Source of the DNA: SAR202 cluster bacterium
Lineage (GTDB): Bacteria > Chloroflexota > Dehalococcoidia > SAR202 > GCA-002694895
Direction: 5' to 3'
Length of the DNA: 11,287 nt
Assembly (NCBI GenBank): GCA_009391605.1
Contig: VFGQ01000034.1
Coordinates: 1 to 11,287 of the forward strand
How positions within the stretch are numbered: the first letter of the stretch is position 1; each line of letters begins with the position of its first letter. A program made the translations under genes and the position numbers. Shown here piece by piece: positions 1 through 7,912 of the stretch. The notes under the pieces were generated by a model, which saw only the letters and a program-made list of their open reading frames with translations, did no database searches and was not told the DNA's origin.

Positions 1-114
1 CGATTATGTTCAACTTGTAATTTTGCTATTTTTGATTTGTCAGATAATTCCACAAAAATATTTAATGATAATAAATTATATATATATTACATTATTTATC
101 CTTAGTATTACTAA

Positions 115-138
115 TAGCATTGACTAAGGCTAGCATTG
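115..138. repeat. 8-bp direct repeat TAGCATTG, 16-bp period
   Basis: TAGCATTG occurs at 115-122 and again at 131-138, just upstream of the proposed -35 element at 144-149. Two copies close to a -35 could be a half-site pair for an activator. The repeat is visible in the sequence; the binding role is inference, and chance occurrence in AT-rich DNA is possible. Confidence 0.4.
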
Positions 139-143
139 GTTAG

Positions 144-172
144 TTTACACTTCTTGTCCAAAGGGGTATAGT
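144..172 (+). promoter_or_regulatory. sigma70-like promoter for the 220-1026 membrane protein
   Basis: TTTACA (144-149) and TATAGT (167-172) are separated by 17 bp, close to the TTGACA-17-TATAAT consensus. A start site near 179 would give a leader of about 40 nt carrying AGGAGG at 206-211. A TTGACT at 120-125 has no fitting -10 and was not chosen. Confidence 0.5.
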
Positions 173-219
173 GCTAATAATTATGTTGATTAATATAACT
201 ATCATAGGAGGTTAATATT

Positions 220-1026
220 ATGAGTTCAAGGGATACAGGATTAACTTTATCTTTAGGAATATTAGCAGCAATTGTAGGCTATATTTTATGGCAATTAGCC
301 ATAGGAATGGATACAAAAGTTGATGATATCGCTACTATTTTATCAAACAGTGCATCAGGTGCTACTATAATTACAATTTCAACTATACTAATTTCTGTTG
401 GATTGGTAGTTCATGTTGCCGGATTAATTAGTACTCGGGGCACAGCTTCTGGTACATGGGAAACTCTGGGAATTATTTCTGTTGTTTCAGCAATTGCAAT
501 ATGGGTAACTACTAGTGGCCTTGGAATAGCATTAGTTGAGATGGGTGAAAAATTTGTTACATATAGTGCACAAGCAGCCGAAGCAGGAGCAGCAGCAGCC
601 CAAGCAGGAGCAGCAGCTCAAGCAGCAGCAGCAGCAGGGGATGCAACAACCGCAGGAGCAGCTCAAGCAGGAGCAGCTCAAGCAGGAGCATTAGCAGTTA
701 AAGCATTAGATGCAGCTACAGCCACAGCTATTGCAGCTGGATTTACACAAGCAGCAAGTGTTGCGTCAGGTACAATTGCAAATTTGTTAGCAGGAATAGG
801 ATGGATTTGTATCGGAACGGCTTATCGTGGAAGCGATGCAAAAGGAGCCATTTCTTTTATTCCTCTAGGGTGGCTTGCATTAGTCGCTGGATTAATTTTA
901 GTTATTTCAAATCTAGTAATAAATCAAGTAGTAAGTACTGAAATGGGAAGCCAAATTTCTGGTATTGCTTTCTTACTTATTGTTCTTTGGTCAGTATCAC
1001 GAGGTATTGCTTTAATACGAGAATAG
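220..1026 (+). CDS. Six-helix membrane protein with Ala/Gln/Gly-rich insert
   Basis: I do not recognise this 268-residue protein from a named family. Hydrophobic segments lie near residues 8-28, 48-72, 82-106, 177-201, 212-234 and 244-266, so six membrane helices are likely. Between helices 3 and 4, residues 115-175 are almost only Ala, Gln, Gly and Thr, with repeated AGAAQ units, probably a long helical insert outside the membrane core. There is no cleavable signal peptide and no catalytic motif. The ATG is fixed by a perfect AGGAGG at 206-211 with 8-nt spacing. It has its own promoter and a terminator at 1062-1097, so it is probably monocistronic and well translated. The protein at 10278-10994 has the same helix plan and a similar Ala-rich insert, and I infer distant homology. 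A structural or channel-like role is possible, but nothing in the sequence demonstrates one. Confidence 0.85.
   Translation: MSSRDTGLTLSLGILAAIVGYILWQLAIGMDTKVDDIATILSNSASGATIITISTILISVGLVVHVAGLISTRGTASGTWETLGIISVVSAIAIWVTTSGLGIALVEMGEKFVTYSAQAAEAGAAAAQAGAAAQAAAAAGDATTAGAAQAGAAQAGALAVKALDAATATAIAAGFTQAASVASGTIANLLAGIGWICIGTAYRGSDAKGAISFIPLGWLALVAGLILVISNLVINQVVSTEMGSQISGIAFLLIVLWSVSRGIALIRE
583..690 (+). repeat. In-frame GCA-rich tandem repeat encoding AGAAQ-like units
   Basis: The 15-bp unit GCAGGAGCAGCTCAA is found at 652-666 and 667-681, with a partial third copy at 682-690. Longer variants occur at 583-603 (21 bp) and 604-621 (18 bp), differing by whole GCA codons. Most Ala codons here are GCA, so the tract resembles an expandable coding microsatellite that keeps frame. 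Confidence 0.7.
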
Positions 1027-1061
1027 TAAACAAAAAGCTTGAATTTAATTAAATAAGAATT

Positions 1062-1097
1062 AAAAAAACCCTCTCGATTTATAGAGAGGGTTTTTTT
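1062..1097. terminator. Bidirectional intrinsic terminator
   Basis: The arms at 1062-1075 and 1084-1097 are perfect reverse complements (14 bp: seven A-T pairs plus a CCCTCTC/GAGAGGG core) around an 8-nt loop. A T-run follows the core on the + strand and an A-run precedes it, so the hairpin works both ways. It ends the 220-1026 gene and the convergent apt unit. Confidence 0.9.
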
Positions 1098-1135
1098 AAT
1101 ATAAACATTTAATATTGGCTGTAATTTTTACAAAC

Positions 1136-1651
1136 TTAAAAGTTCATTAATGAATGCATCTTTACACCTACTTCTTTTAGTTTTTGTTCCCCTTTTAATT
1201 CTGGTAAATTAATCATAAACCCGGCTCCTACTATTTTTTTATTATTAAATTTTTTTATCAAATCAATAGCGGCCATTATTGTACCACCGGTTGCCAATAA
1301 GTCATCTATAATAAGCAGATTAGTATGCCCATCTAAAGCATCTTTATGAATATGCATTTCTGTAGTACCGTATTCCAGGGTATATGAAACACTATAAGTT
1401 TCAGCAGGTAATTTGTCAGGTTTTCTAAGAGGAATAAAAGCGGTTTTTAAATTATAGGCAATGGCTCCTGCCATAATAAATCCTCTTGATTCGATACTTA
1501 AAATAGCATCAATCTTTTCTTTTTCCCATGGCTTAGTCATTTGATCTATTAATTCTGAAAAATGATCTGAATTTTTTAGAATTGTAGTAATATCTTTGAA
1601 TTGCACACCCTTTATAGGGTAATCAGGTATTGTTCTAATATATTTTTTCAT
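1136..1651 (-). CDS. apt: Adenine phosphoribosyltransferase
   Basis: This enzyme converts adenine and PRPP to AMP and pyrophosphate in cytosolic purine salvage. At 171 residues it has the usual length. Family landmarks appear in order: IPDYPIKGVQFKDIT near residues 8-22, the ESRGF segment at 54-58, RKPDKLP at 76-82, and the PRPP-binding loop IDDLLATGGT at 115-124. The ATG at 1651 is preferred because an in-frame stop lies only four codons upstream. There is no SD site, so translation may depend on the small ORF at 1673-1804, which ends 21 nt upstream on the same strand. The shared promoter is proposed at 1829-1857 and the terminator at 1062-1097. Xanthine phosphoribosyltransferase is a less likely alternative given the N-terminal motif. 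Confidence 0.95.
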   Translation of the reverse strand: MKKYIRTIPDYPIKGVQFKDITTILKNSDHFSELIDQMTKPWEKEKIDAILSIESRGFIMAGAIAYNLKTAFIPLRKPDKLPAETYSVSYTLEYGTTEMHIHKDALDGHTNLLIIDDLLATGGTIMAAIDLIKKFNNKKIVGAGFMINLPELKGEQKLKEVGVKMHSLMNF

Positions 1652-1672
1652 TTTATTTATTTAATTTAAATT

Positions 1673-1804
1673 CTAATTCTTTGAATCTTTCTTTTTTTTC
1701 TTGTATTTAGATTTATCAATTAGATTTAGTATTATGCCTAAGGTATAGAATATTCCAAAATACTTTATTAATTTCCCTGTAAGTTTTCTTAATAATTTAT
1801 ACAA
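1673..1804 (-). CDS. Small membrane peptide (43 aa) upstream of apt
   Basis: This short reading frame starts with TTG at 1804 and encodes 43 residues: a basic N-terminus (YKLLRKLTGKLIK), a hydrophobic stretch at about residues 12-29 (KLIKYFGIFYTLGIILNL) and a Lys-rich tail (KYKKKKKD). That is the pattern of a single-helix membrane peptide. It is supported by an AGGAG at 1813-1817 placed 8 nt from the TTG and by a near-consensus promoter at 1829-1857, which leaves only a short leader. It ends 21 nt before apt, which has no SD of its own, so it may couple apt translation. I know no family for it. The alternative is a non-coding leader of the apt mRNA. Confidence 0.5.
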   Translation of the reverse strand: MYKLLRKLTGKLIKYFGIFYTLGIILNLIDKSKYKKKKKDSKN

Positions 1805-1812
1805 AATAAATG

Positions 1813-1817
1813 CTCCT
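1813..1817 (-). promoter_or_regulatory. SD site that sets the TTG start of the 43-aa ORF
   Basis: On the minus strand AGGAG is followed by 8 nt (CATTTATT) and then TTG. No ATG fits this spacing, so the SD is the main reason to accept a TTG start here. Confidence 0.5.
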
Positions 1818-1828
1818 AATTTAAATTT

Positions 1829-1857
1829 ATTATATTTATGGCAATATCATATAACAA
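1829..1857 (-). promoter_or_regulatory. Near-consensus promoter for the small ORF-apt unit
   Basis: Read on the minus strand, TTGTTA (1857-1852) and TATAAT (1834-1829) are separated by exactly 17 bp. Transcription would begin near 1822, a few bases before the AGGAG at 1817-1813. The perfect -10 and optimal spacing make this one of the better promoters in the window. Confidence 0.55.
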
Positions 1858-1932
1858 TAATATATTAAATTATTTTATCTGAAATAAATTAATATATTTC
1901 TTCTTGAAATGGATATTTGTTCATTTTATATT

Positions 1933-1963
1933 TTGAAAATATCCTGATATATAGAAATATAAT
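1933..1963 (+). promoter_or_regulatory. Possible promoter for the ureohydrolase-propeller operon
   Basis: TTGAAA (1933-1938) and TATAAT (1958-1963) are 19 bp apart, longer than ideal. A second TATAAT lies at 2005-2010 without a good -35 (TCGACA at 1985-1990 is only 14 bp away). One of the two probably serves the gene at 2057. The rest of 1858-2056 is AT-rich and shows no further gene. Confidence 0.3.
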
Positions 1964-2056
1964 TCAATAAAAACAGATTAAGGGTCGACAAAAGTAAAAA
2001 AAATTATAATGATATTATTCACTATCAATAAGAAATGAGAAACAAGGAATAAATAA

Positions 2057-3043
2057 ATGGCACAACATAAATCGAAGCACCCGACCAACAAAGGCAAACC
2101 ATCCCATGGATTTGCAGGACTAGTCTCCTTTTTAAGAGCACCGGTCTGTAATGATTTGGACCAGTTGGATGCCGATATCGCTGTGATGGGTGCCCCAACG
2201 GACGAAGGTTCTCCATTCATGCCCGGGTCACGTTTCGGGTCACGTTCGATAAGGGAGCATTCTCTGCGATTTGGTAATAATGGCTACTTTGATCATGATT
2301 CTAATAAAGTGTTCCTGAAATACGAGCTTGATAACAATCGAATTGTAGATGTGGGTGATGCGGATGTTGTCCCCGCAGATGTTGAAGGTACTTTCGAGAA
2401 CATTACTAATCTGACACGGATGGTGTTGGATTCAGGGGCAATGCCTGTGGTAATAGGAGGCGACCATGCAATTACCTTCCCGGTCGTTCGGGCATATAAT
2501 AAACCTCTCCATGTTGTCCACTTCGATGCCCATATAGACTATTCGCCTTTCGTTCATGGCTATGAATATACTAACTCCCATGCTTTCCGTCACATCCATC
2601 ACATGGATCATGTTAAGAGTCTTACACAGGTTGGAATCCGCAGTGTCCGGAACAACAAGGCTTGGATTGACGACTCTATCAACGACGGTAATCGTGTTAT
2701 AGGTATGAAAGAATTCGGAGAGATGGGTCCGAATGGAATGACTGAATTGGTTCCGAAGGATGCTTCAATCTATGTGAGTATCGACATTGATGTACTGGAC
2801 CTACCTTTGGTTCCGGGATGTGTGTCTGCAGAACCCAACGGCATGTCATATTCTGAACTTCGAGATTCACTGGCGAGATTGGCGAGTCATGCCGAGATCA
2901 TCGGATTTGACCTGGTTGAGGTCAACCCACAGTTAGATGTGGGAACAGGTATCACCTCATACATGGGTGCCCACACAATCATGGAATTTATGGGGCAGAT
3001 TTGCGATCAGCCCAGGTGGGTCGCTAAGCGGGGGAAATTATGA
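2057..3043 (+). CDS. Ureohydrolase family protein (agmatinase/arginase-like)
   Basis: This is a cytosolic binuclear-metal hydrolase of the arginase/agmatinase superfamily, which releases urea from guanidino compounds. All six metal ligands are visible: H137 in GGDH, D157/H159/D161 in DAHID, and D243/D245 in SIDIDVLD. RFGSRSIR near 59-66, GIRSVR at 193-198 and VEVNPQLD at 287-294 are also typical. At 328 residues it is near family length; the first 17 residues are a Lys/His-rich extension. The start is fixed by an in-frame stop at 2054-2056 and AAGGA at 2044-2048. The substrate is uncertain: agmatine, guanidinobutyrate, guanidinopropionate or guanidine are all possible. GC content is clearly higher than in neighbouring genes (28 to 33 G+C in two 60-nt lines I counted), suggesting horizontal acquisition. 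Its stop overlaps the next start as ATGA, so the two genes are probably cotranslated. Confidence 0.92.
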   Translation: MAQHKSKHPTNKGKPSHGFAGLVSFLRAPVCNDLDQLDADIAVMGAPTDEGSPFMPGSRFGSRSIREHSLRFGNNGYFDHDSNKVFLKYELDNNRIVDVGDADVVPADVEGTFENITNLTRMVLDSGAMPVVIGGDHAITFPVVRAYNKPLHVVHFDAHIDYSPFVHGYEYTNSHAFRHIHHMDHVKSLTQVGIRSVRNNKAWIDDSINDGNRVIGMKEFGEMGPNGMTELVPKDASIYVSIDIDVLDLPLVPGCVSAEPNGMSYSELRDSLARLASHAEIIGFDLVEVNPQLDVGTGITSYMGAHTIMEFMGQICDQPRWVAKRGKL

Positions 3044-6000
3044 ATTCATCAGTAAAAGATAATGTAATAAATAACCTACACTGGAGATGTATTGGTCCAG
3101 CTAGAGGAGGTAGAGTACTAGCAGTTGCAGGTCATCCTACTAATATAGCAGAATTTTATTTTGGTGCCTGTGCTGGTGGAGTATGGAAAACTAATGATGC
3201 TGGTATCTCCTGGCATAATATTTCTGACGGGTATTTTGAAAGTGCATCTGTTGGAGCAATAGCTGTATCTGATTCTGATCCAAATGTTATATATGTTGGC
3301 ACAGGGGAATCATGTATAAGAGGTAATTTATCTTATGGTGATGGGGTTTATAAAACTACAGATGGTGGAAGGACTTGGAAAAATATAGGATTAAAAGACA
3401 CCAAGCATATTTCGAAAATTCGAATAGATCCTAATAATGCTGATTTGGTATATGTTGCTGCTTTAGGGCATGCTTTTGGACCTAATGATGAAAGAGGTGT
3501 ATTCAGATCTAGTGATGGTGGTGAAAATTGGGAGAAAGTTTTGTTTGTTAGTAATAAAACTGGGGCTGTAGATTTAAGTATGGATACTAATAATCCCAGA
3601 ATTATGATGGCTTCAATGTATCAGGTGCAAAGAAGTTTTTGGACAATTGAAAGTGGAGGAGAAGAAACAGGAATCTATATAACAAGAGACGGAGGAGATA
3701 ACTGGGAAAATATTTCTGAGAATACAGGCTTACCTAACTCAGATATTAAAGGTAAAATTGGGCTTGCTATTTCTCCTGCAAAAGAAGGAAGAGTTTGGGC
3801 AATCATAGAAGCTCAGAATGGAAGTGGGGTGTACAGATCTGAAGATTATGGAGCAAGCTGGGAACTTACTGCAGATGAACCTCATTTATTAGGACGTCCC
3901 TGGTATTATCATCATATATATGCTGATCCAAGTAATGCTGACACAGTTTGGATATTGAATTTGTTATGTTTGAAATCTATAGATGGAGGAAAAACATTTG
4001 ATCATGTTACTGTTCCACATAATGATAATCATGGATTATGGATAGATCCAAATGATAGTAAAAGAATGATTGAAGGAAATGATGGGGGTGCATGTGTAAC
4101 TCTTAATGGTGGTGAAAGCTGGTCAACAATTTATAATCAAAAAACATCTCAATTTTATCATGTTCATGTTGATAATCAGTTTCCTTATCGTGTTTATGGC
4201 ACACAACAAGATAATGGTGCAATCAGCGTACCTTCAAGATCTGATAAAGGAATTATTCCATTTATGGATACATATTCCCCTGGATCCTCTGAGAGTGGAT
4301 GGATAGTATCAGACCCTGATGATCCTAATATTGTTTATTCTGGAGCCATAGGTAGCTCTCCTGGTGGTGGTGGTGCTTTATATAAATATGATCATACTAA
4401 TGAACAGTCTAAATTAATTACTGTATGGCCAGTAATGCATGCCAAAAAATCGGGTGAACCATCAAAATATAGATTTAATTGGACTTATCCAATTTTCATT
4501 TCATCTCATGATTCAAAAACTTTATATGTCGCAGGTAACAAGGTATTTAAATCTATAAATGAAGGGCAATCCTGGACAGAAATTAGCCCGGATCTTACTA
4601 GAAATGATATGACCAAAATTGGAAATATTGATAAAACTGCAGGTGTAGAAAATGATGATTATTGCACTATTTTTTCATTTGCAGAATCAGTACATGAAAA
4701 AGGAGTTATATGGACAGGAAGCGATGATGGGTTAGTACATATTACCTATAATGAGGGTGAAACATGGAATAATATTACACCTGTTGATTTACCTGAGTGG
4801 TCTAGGGTACAAACAATAGATTTATCACATCATGACAAATCTACTGCTTACTTGGTTGCTACTAGATATAAATTAGATGAATATCATCCAATGATTTTTA
4901 AAACTACTGATTATGGTAAAACTTGGACTAGAATTGATAAAAGTTTTCCTAATAATGAAATTACCAGATCGATACGTATCGATCTAAAAGATCCCAATAT
5001 TTTATATGTGGGTACAGAAACCGGTCTTTATATTACTTTGGATGATGGTAAAGAGTGGTTCAGAGCAAATTCAAATTTACCGGTTGTGCCTGTTTATGAT
5101 ATAGCGATCAAGAATGATAGTATTGTACTTGCCACTAATGGTAGATCTTTCTGGATATTAGATGATATATCAGCAATCCAACAATTAAATGGTAATCTTT
5201 CAAATGATTTTTTATTGAATCCAGCTTTTTCTTATAGAATTAAACCAAATTCAATTCAAAAATTTATAGGACTTCATTCAAAAATGGATATGTTTGAATC
5301 TATAGGTAAAAAATATATGGTTAGTTTAGGTTATCCTGCTATGTTTGAAACTAGAAAAAATGAAAAAGGAGAAAAAGTCACAACTATGCTTGATTCAGGA
5401 GAAAATCCTCCTGATGGAGTTCCAATTTATTTCTATATAGATAAAAAAATTGATGATGTAAGTATTTCTATTACAGATTCTAAGGGTAACTTGGTACGGG
5501 ATTATTCAACTCTAAATAATAGCATGCAAATTAAGATTGGAACTAATAGATTTATTTGGGATATGAATCATAATGGTGCAGTCCCCAATGAAGTCGGAAG
5601 CCCACCTGGCCCAATGGCATTAGCAGGTGATTATAATATTGAATTAAAGATTAAAAGAGGTGAAACCGAAACTTCATTATCTGGTTTAATTAAATTAATT
5701 AAAGATCCTAGGACAAAGGCAACAGATTCTGACTTAAAGGAACAGTTTGATTTATTATCTTCAATAAATAATAAATATGCTGAACTTAGCAAGCATGTCA
5801 AGGTTGTTAAAATTAATAAAGCAGAAATTAGTGATTGGATTTCAAGAGCTGAATCAAATAAAAATTATGATGTGATTAAGAAAACTGGAGATAAAATAAT
5901 AGATGCTCTTAATGAAATAGAAAATCTTATTGGTTCTGCCGGACTGGGTATTGGAGCATTAATGTCATTGCCAGAAATTCCTTTAGCATCAAAATTAACC

Positions 6001-6186
6001 GGATTAATTCCTGTTGTAGATGGTACGGATACAAAACCAACAGAGCAGTCTTTTGGAGTTTTTGAAGAAATAAATGAAAGAGTTGATGAAGTATTGGAAA
6101 AATTAAGGTATTTCCAGGAAGTGGATTTAATAGATTTCCAGGAACTTGTTGAAAAAAACAATGTTCCCCGATTGAATATAAATTAG
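3040..6186 (+). CDS. Asp-box (BNR/sortilin-like) beta-propeller protein, 1048 aa
   Basis: This protein belongs to the group often annotated as VPS10/sortilin-like or 'glycosyl hydrolase' BNR-repeat proteins; no enzymatic activity is firmly established for that group. I count eleven Asp-box motifs (pattern S/T-x-D/N-x-G-x-x-W/F) at about residues 51, 106, 157, 215, 267, 313, 354, 505, 569, 622 and 666, consistent with two large propellers over residues 15-710. Residues 793-872 resemble an Ig-like FlgD-type strand domain ending in LAGDYNIEL, and 893-1040 are mostly helical. The conserved opening WRCIGPARGGR is at 15-25. There is no signal peptide, so it appears cytosolic unless exported by another route. 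Its ATG overlaps the ureohydrolase stop by four bases, and a G-run at about 3030-3034 lies upstream. It ends 4 bp from the convergent hydrolase gene. Confidence 0.9.
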   Translation: MNSSVKDNVINNLHWRCIGPARGGRVLAVAGHPTNIAEFYFGACAGGVWKTNDAGISWHNISDGYFESASVGAIAVSDSDPNVIYVGTGESCIRGNLSYGDGVYKTTDGGRTWKNIGLKDTKHISKIRIDPNNADLVYVAALGHAFGPNDERGVFRSSDGGENWEKVLFVSNKTGAVDLSMDTNNPRIMMASMYQVQRSFWTIESGGEETGIYITRDGGDNWENISENTGLPNSDIKGKIGLAISPAKEGRVWAIIEAQNGSGVYRSEDYGASWELTADEPHLLGRPWYYHHIYADPSNADTVWILNLLCLKSIDGGKTFDHVTVPHNDNHGLWIDPNDSKRMIEGNDGGACVTLNGGESWSTIYNQKTSQFYHVHVDNQFPYRVYGTQQDNGAISVPSRSDKGIIPFMDTYSPGSSESGWIVSDPDDPNIVYSGAIGSSPGGGGALYKYDHTNEQSKLITVWPVMHAKKSGEPSKYRFNWTYPIFISSHDSKTLYVAGNKVFKSINEGQSWTEISPDLTRNDMTKIGNIDKTAGVENDDYCTIFSFAESVHEKGVIWTGSDDGLVHITYNEGETWNNITPVDLPEWSRVQTIDLSHHDKSTAYLVATRYKLDEYHPMIFKTTDYGKTWTRIDKSFPNNEITRSIRIDLKDPNILYVGTETGLYITLDDGKEWFRANSNLPVVPVYDIAIKNDSIVLATNGRSFWILDDISAIQQLNGNLSNDFLLNPAFSYRIKPNSIQKFIGLHSKMDMFESIGKKYMVSLGYPAMFETRKNEKGEKVTTMLDSGENPPDGVPIYFYIDKKIDDVSISITDSKGNLVRDYSTLNNSMQIKIGTNRFIWDMNHNGAVPNEVGSPPGPMALAGDYNIELKIKRGETETSLSGLIKLIKDPRTKATDSDLKEQFDLLSSINNKYAELSKHVKVVKINKAEISDWISRAESNKNYDVIKKTGDKIIDALNEIENLIGSAGLGIGALMSLPEIPLASKLTGLIPVVDGTDTKPTEQSFGVFEEINERVDEVLEKLRYFQEVDLIDFQELVEKNNVPRLNIN

Positions 6187-6190
6187 TATC

Positions 6191-7882
6191 CTAGTTATTA
6201 ATTATTGGTAATGTAATATATGATGCATTGCTTCCGCCACATAATATATTGTTTTCAGATTTCTCTGACCCGTTGTTCAATGCTCTATCAAATCTTGGGA
6301 AGCAACTACTAGTAACTGAAATTCTTAATCTGTGTCCTTTTAAAAACATATTACTTGTTGCCCACATATCAATTTTGATTTTTTGTATTTCTCCAGATGT
6401 TGCATGAGATCTAAAAATTCCATCACAAACAAGTCTGGAATATCCTGATTGATCAATATCGCATAATCTTACTATCCAGTCTGCATTTTCTTGATCAGAG
6501 TTAACATAGATTTCGGCAGAGACTGGTCCTGTAACTTCTAATTCATTTTCAAGAGGATTAGTACTGAAAGTTATACATTGTTTATCTACTGAAGAGTGTT
6601 CAAACACACCATTTGGAATAGATAAAGTATTTCCTCCTAAAGATGGTACAGGATTGTTTAGATTATTTGTGAATGATAATTGCGAATTTTCTATTTCTTT
6701 TTTATCAGATAAAGTTCCACTATATAGGGATTTTATTTCACCATTTAATTTTTTATTGAAATAATATTTTGTATAAGTAGTATTTTTTAAAGGCCACTCA
6801 TCAGCTTGCTTCCATTCATTTTTACCCATTACAAAAAAGTTAATTTTTTTTGTTTCATCTATTCCGTTATTCTTTCCTTTTAACCAAAAATCAAACCATG
6901 GTAATCTAAGCTCATTGAAATCTAAAGCAGCATCAGGTCCAAAATCAAATTCTCCAGCAAATCTGTTATTGATATTAGTAGGGCCATGAACCCAGGGGCC
7001 TACTATTAATCTTTGATTTTGTTTAGTTTTATCTGATTTTCCATTTTTGCTTACTCCTTGATAGAACTTTAAAGTTCCATTCAGGAAAACATCAAACCAT
7101 CCTCCAAGGTGGTAAATTGGTATATCGATATTTCCGAAGTGATCAGACATATCAAATTCTTTCCAGTAATCTGAAGGCGGAGGATTTTCTAACCAGTCAT
7201 TATACCAATCGCTCAGACCATTAAAATATTGTGTTGGGAATAAAGGAGTTTTTTTGTGCCAGTCATCCAGATTATTTTCAATGTCAATTAACATTTTTTC
7301 GGTTTCTTCATGTTTTTCATCTGTAACAAGATGATTAAGATTTGATAGTGTAACTCTGTGAGCCCATCCCAGATTAAATCCTAATTCAAAGGCACCTCCG
7401 CGATACACCCATTCTTCTGAATAATCTGCTGATGATTCTCTTACAAACATAGCTTTTACATTCGGAGGGTTGCTGATGGCATTTCTATATTGAGTTGCAC
7501 CAGAATACGATCCTCCTATTGTACCTATTTTCCCAGTTGACCAGTCTTGTTTTGCCAGCCATTCAACAGTGTCATATCCGTCTTTGTTTGGACCATTTCC
7601 ATCATCTTTAAAGGGATAAAAATCTCCATCAGAAGCAAATCTCCCTCTAACATCCTGGATGATTACAACATATCCCCTAGCTGCAAAAAATTCAGGAGAT
7701 CCTACGCCATTTTCAGATCCTCCCTCTTTGTTATAAGGGCTTCTTTCTAATAAAACCGGGAATTTACCATCAATATCGGGACGTGTCATATTGTGTCTGA
7801 GTATAGTCCCATCTCTCATAGTTATTTCTATATTTTTTTGATGTCGGGTTTTATATTCTGCTTGAGTTTTATTGTTTAACAT
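6191..7882 (-). CDS. CocE/NonD-type alpha/beta hydrolase (S15 peptidase-like)
   Basis: This 563-residue enzyme belongs to the CocE/X-Pro dipeptidyl-peptidase-like hydrolases, which cleave ester or amide bonds. The N-terminal domain shows RDGTILRHNMTRP near 23-35 and DVRGRFASDG at 77-86. The nucleophile elbow GGSYSG (123-128) places the catalytic serine at S125. The other triad members are probably D264 in GGWFD and H299 in GPWVHG, matching the order Ser-Asp-His in cocaine esterase. A helical cap lies roughly at 150-245, and the C-terminal jelly-roll (PepX_C-like) domain covers about 425-560. No signal peptide is seen, so it is probably cytosolic. The ATG at 7882 lacks an SD; a promoter at 7913-7941 would give a leader of roughly 24 nt. 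The substrate cannot be told from sequence: peptide, ester and beta-lactam-ester hydrolases all occur in this family. Confidence 0.93.
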   Translation of the reverse strand: MLNNKTQAEYKTRHQKNIEITMRDGTILRHNMTRPDIDGKFPVLLERSPYNKEGGSENGVGSPEFFAARGYVVIIQDVRGRFASDGDFYPFKDDGNGPNKDGYDTVEWLAKQDWSTGKIGTIGGSYSGATQYRNAISNPPNVKAMFVRESSADYSEEWVYRGGAFELGFNLGWAHRVTLSNLNHLVTDEKHEETEKMLIDIENNLDDWHKKTPLFPTQYFNGLSDWYNDWLENPPPSDYWKEFDMSDHFGNIDIPIYHLGGWFDVFLNGTLKFYQGVSKNGKSDKTKQNQRLIVGPWVHGPTNINNRFAGEFDFGPDAALDFNELRLPWFDFWLKGKNNGIDETKKINFFVMGKNEWKQADEWPLKNTTYTKYYFNKKLNGEIKSLYSGTLSDKKEIENSQLSFTNNLNNPVPSLGGNTLSIPNGVFEHSSVDKQCITFSTNPLENELEVTGPVSAEIYVNSDQENADWIVRLCDIDQSGYSRLVCDGIFRSHATSGEIQKIKIDMWATSNMFLKGHRLRISVTSSCFPRFDRALNNGSEKSENNILCGGSNASYITLPIINN

Positions 7883-7912
7883 AGCATTATCTTTTTTTTA
7901 TATAATTTATTT

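Noticed and set aside
1..105. Short open frames at the left edge: a minus-strand frame from GTG at 53 (MELSDKSKIAKLQVEHNR, running off the edge) and two plus-strand frames ending near 105 and 125.
   Set aside because: Three competing frames, none with an SD, and each too short to judge. The minus-strand one reads most like a protein start but cannot be supported from 17 codons.
120..125. TTGACT as the -35 of the 220-1026 gene
   Set aside because: No acceptable -10 lies 15-19 bp downstream, whereas TTTACA-17-TATAGT (144-172) fits well.
583..690. CRISPR-like or non-coding tandem repeat
   Set aside because: Units are 15-21 bp without unique spacers, all in frame with the membrane protein, so this is a coding amino-acid repeat.
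1978..2220. Minus-strand open frames opposite the start of the ureohydrolase
   Set aside because: They overlap a gene with all family metal ligands, and their translations show no motif or SD; they are by-products of the GC-richer coding strand.
4106..4306. Alternative + frame inside the propeller gene
   Set aside because: It lies wholly within a long gene with regular Asp-box motifs; no SD or promoter of its own.
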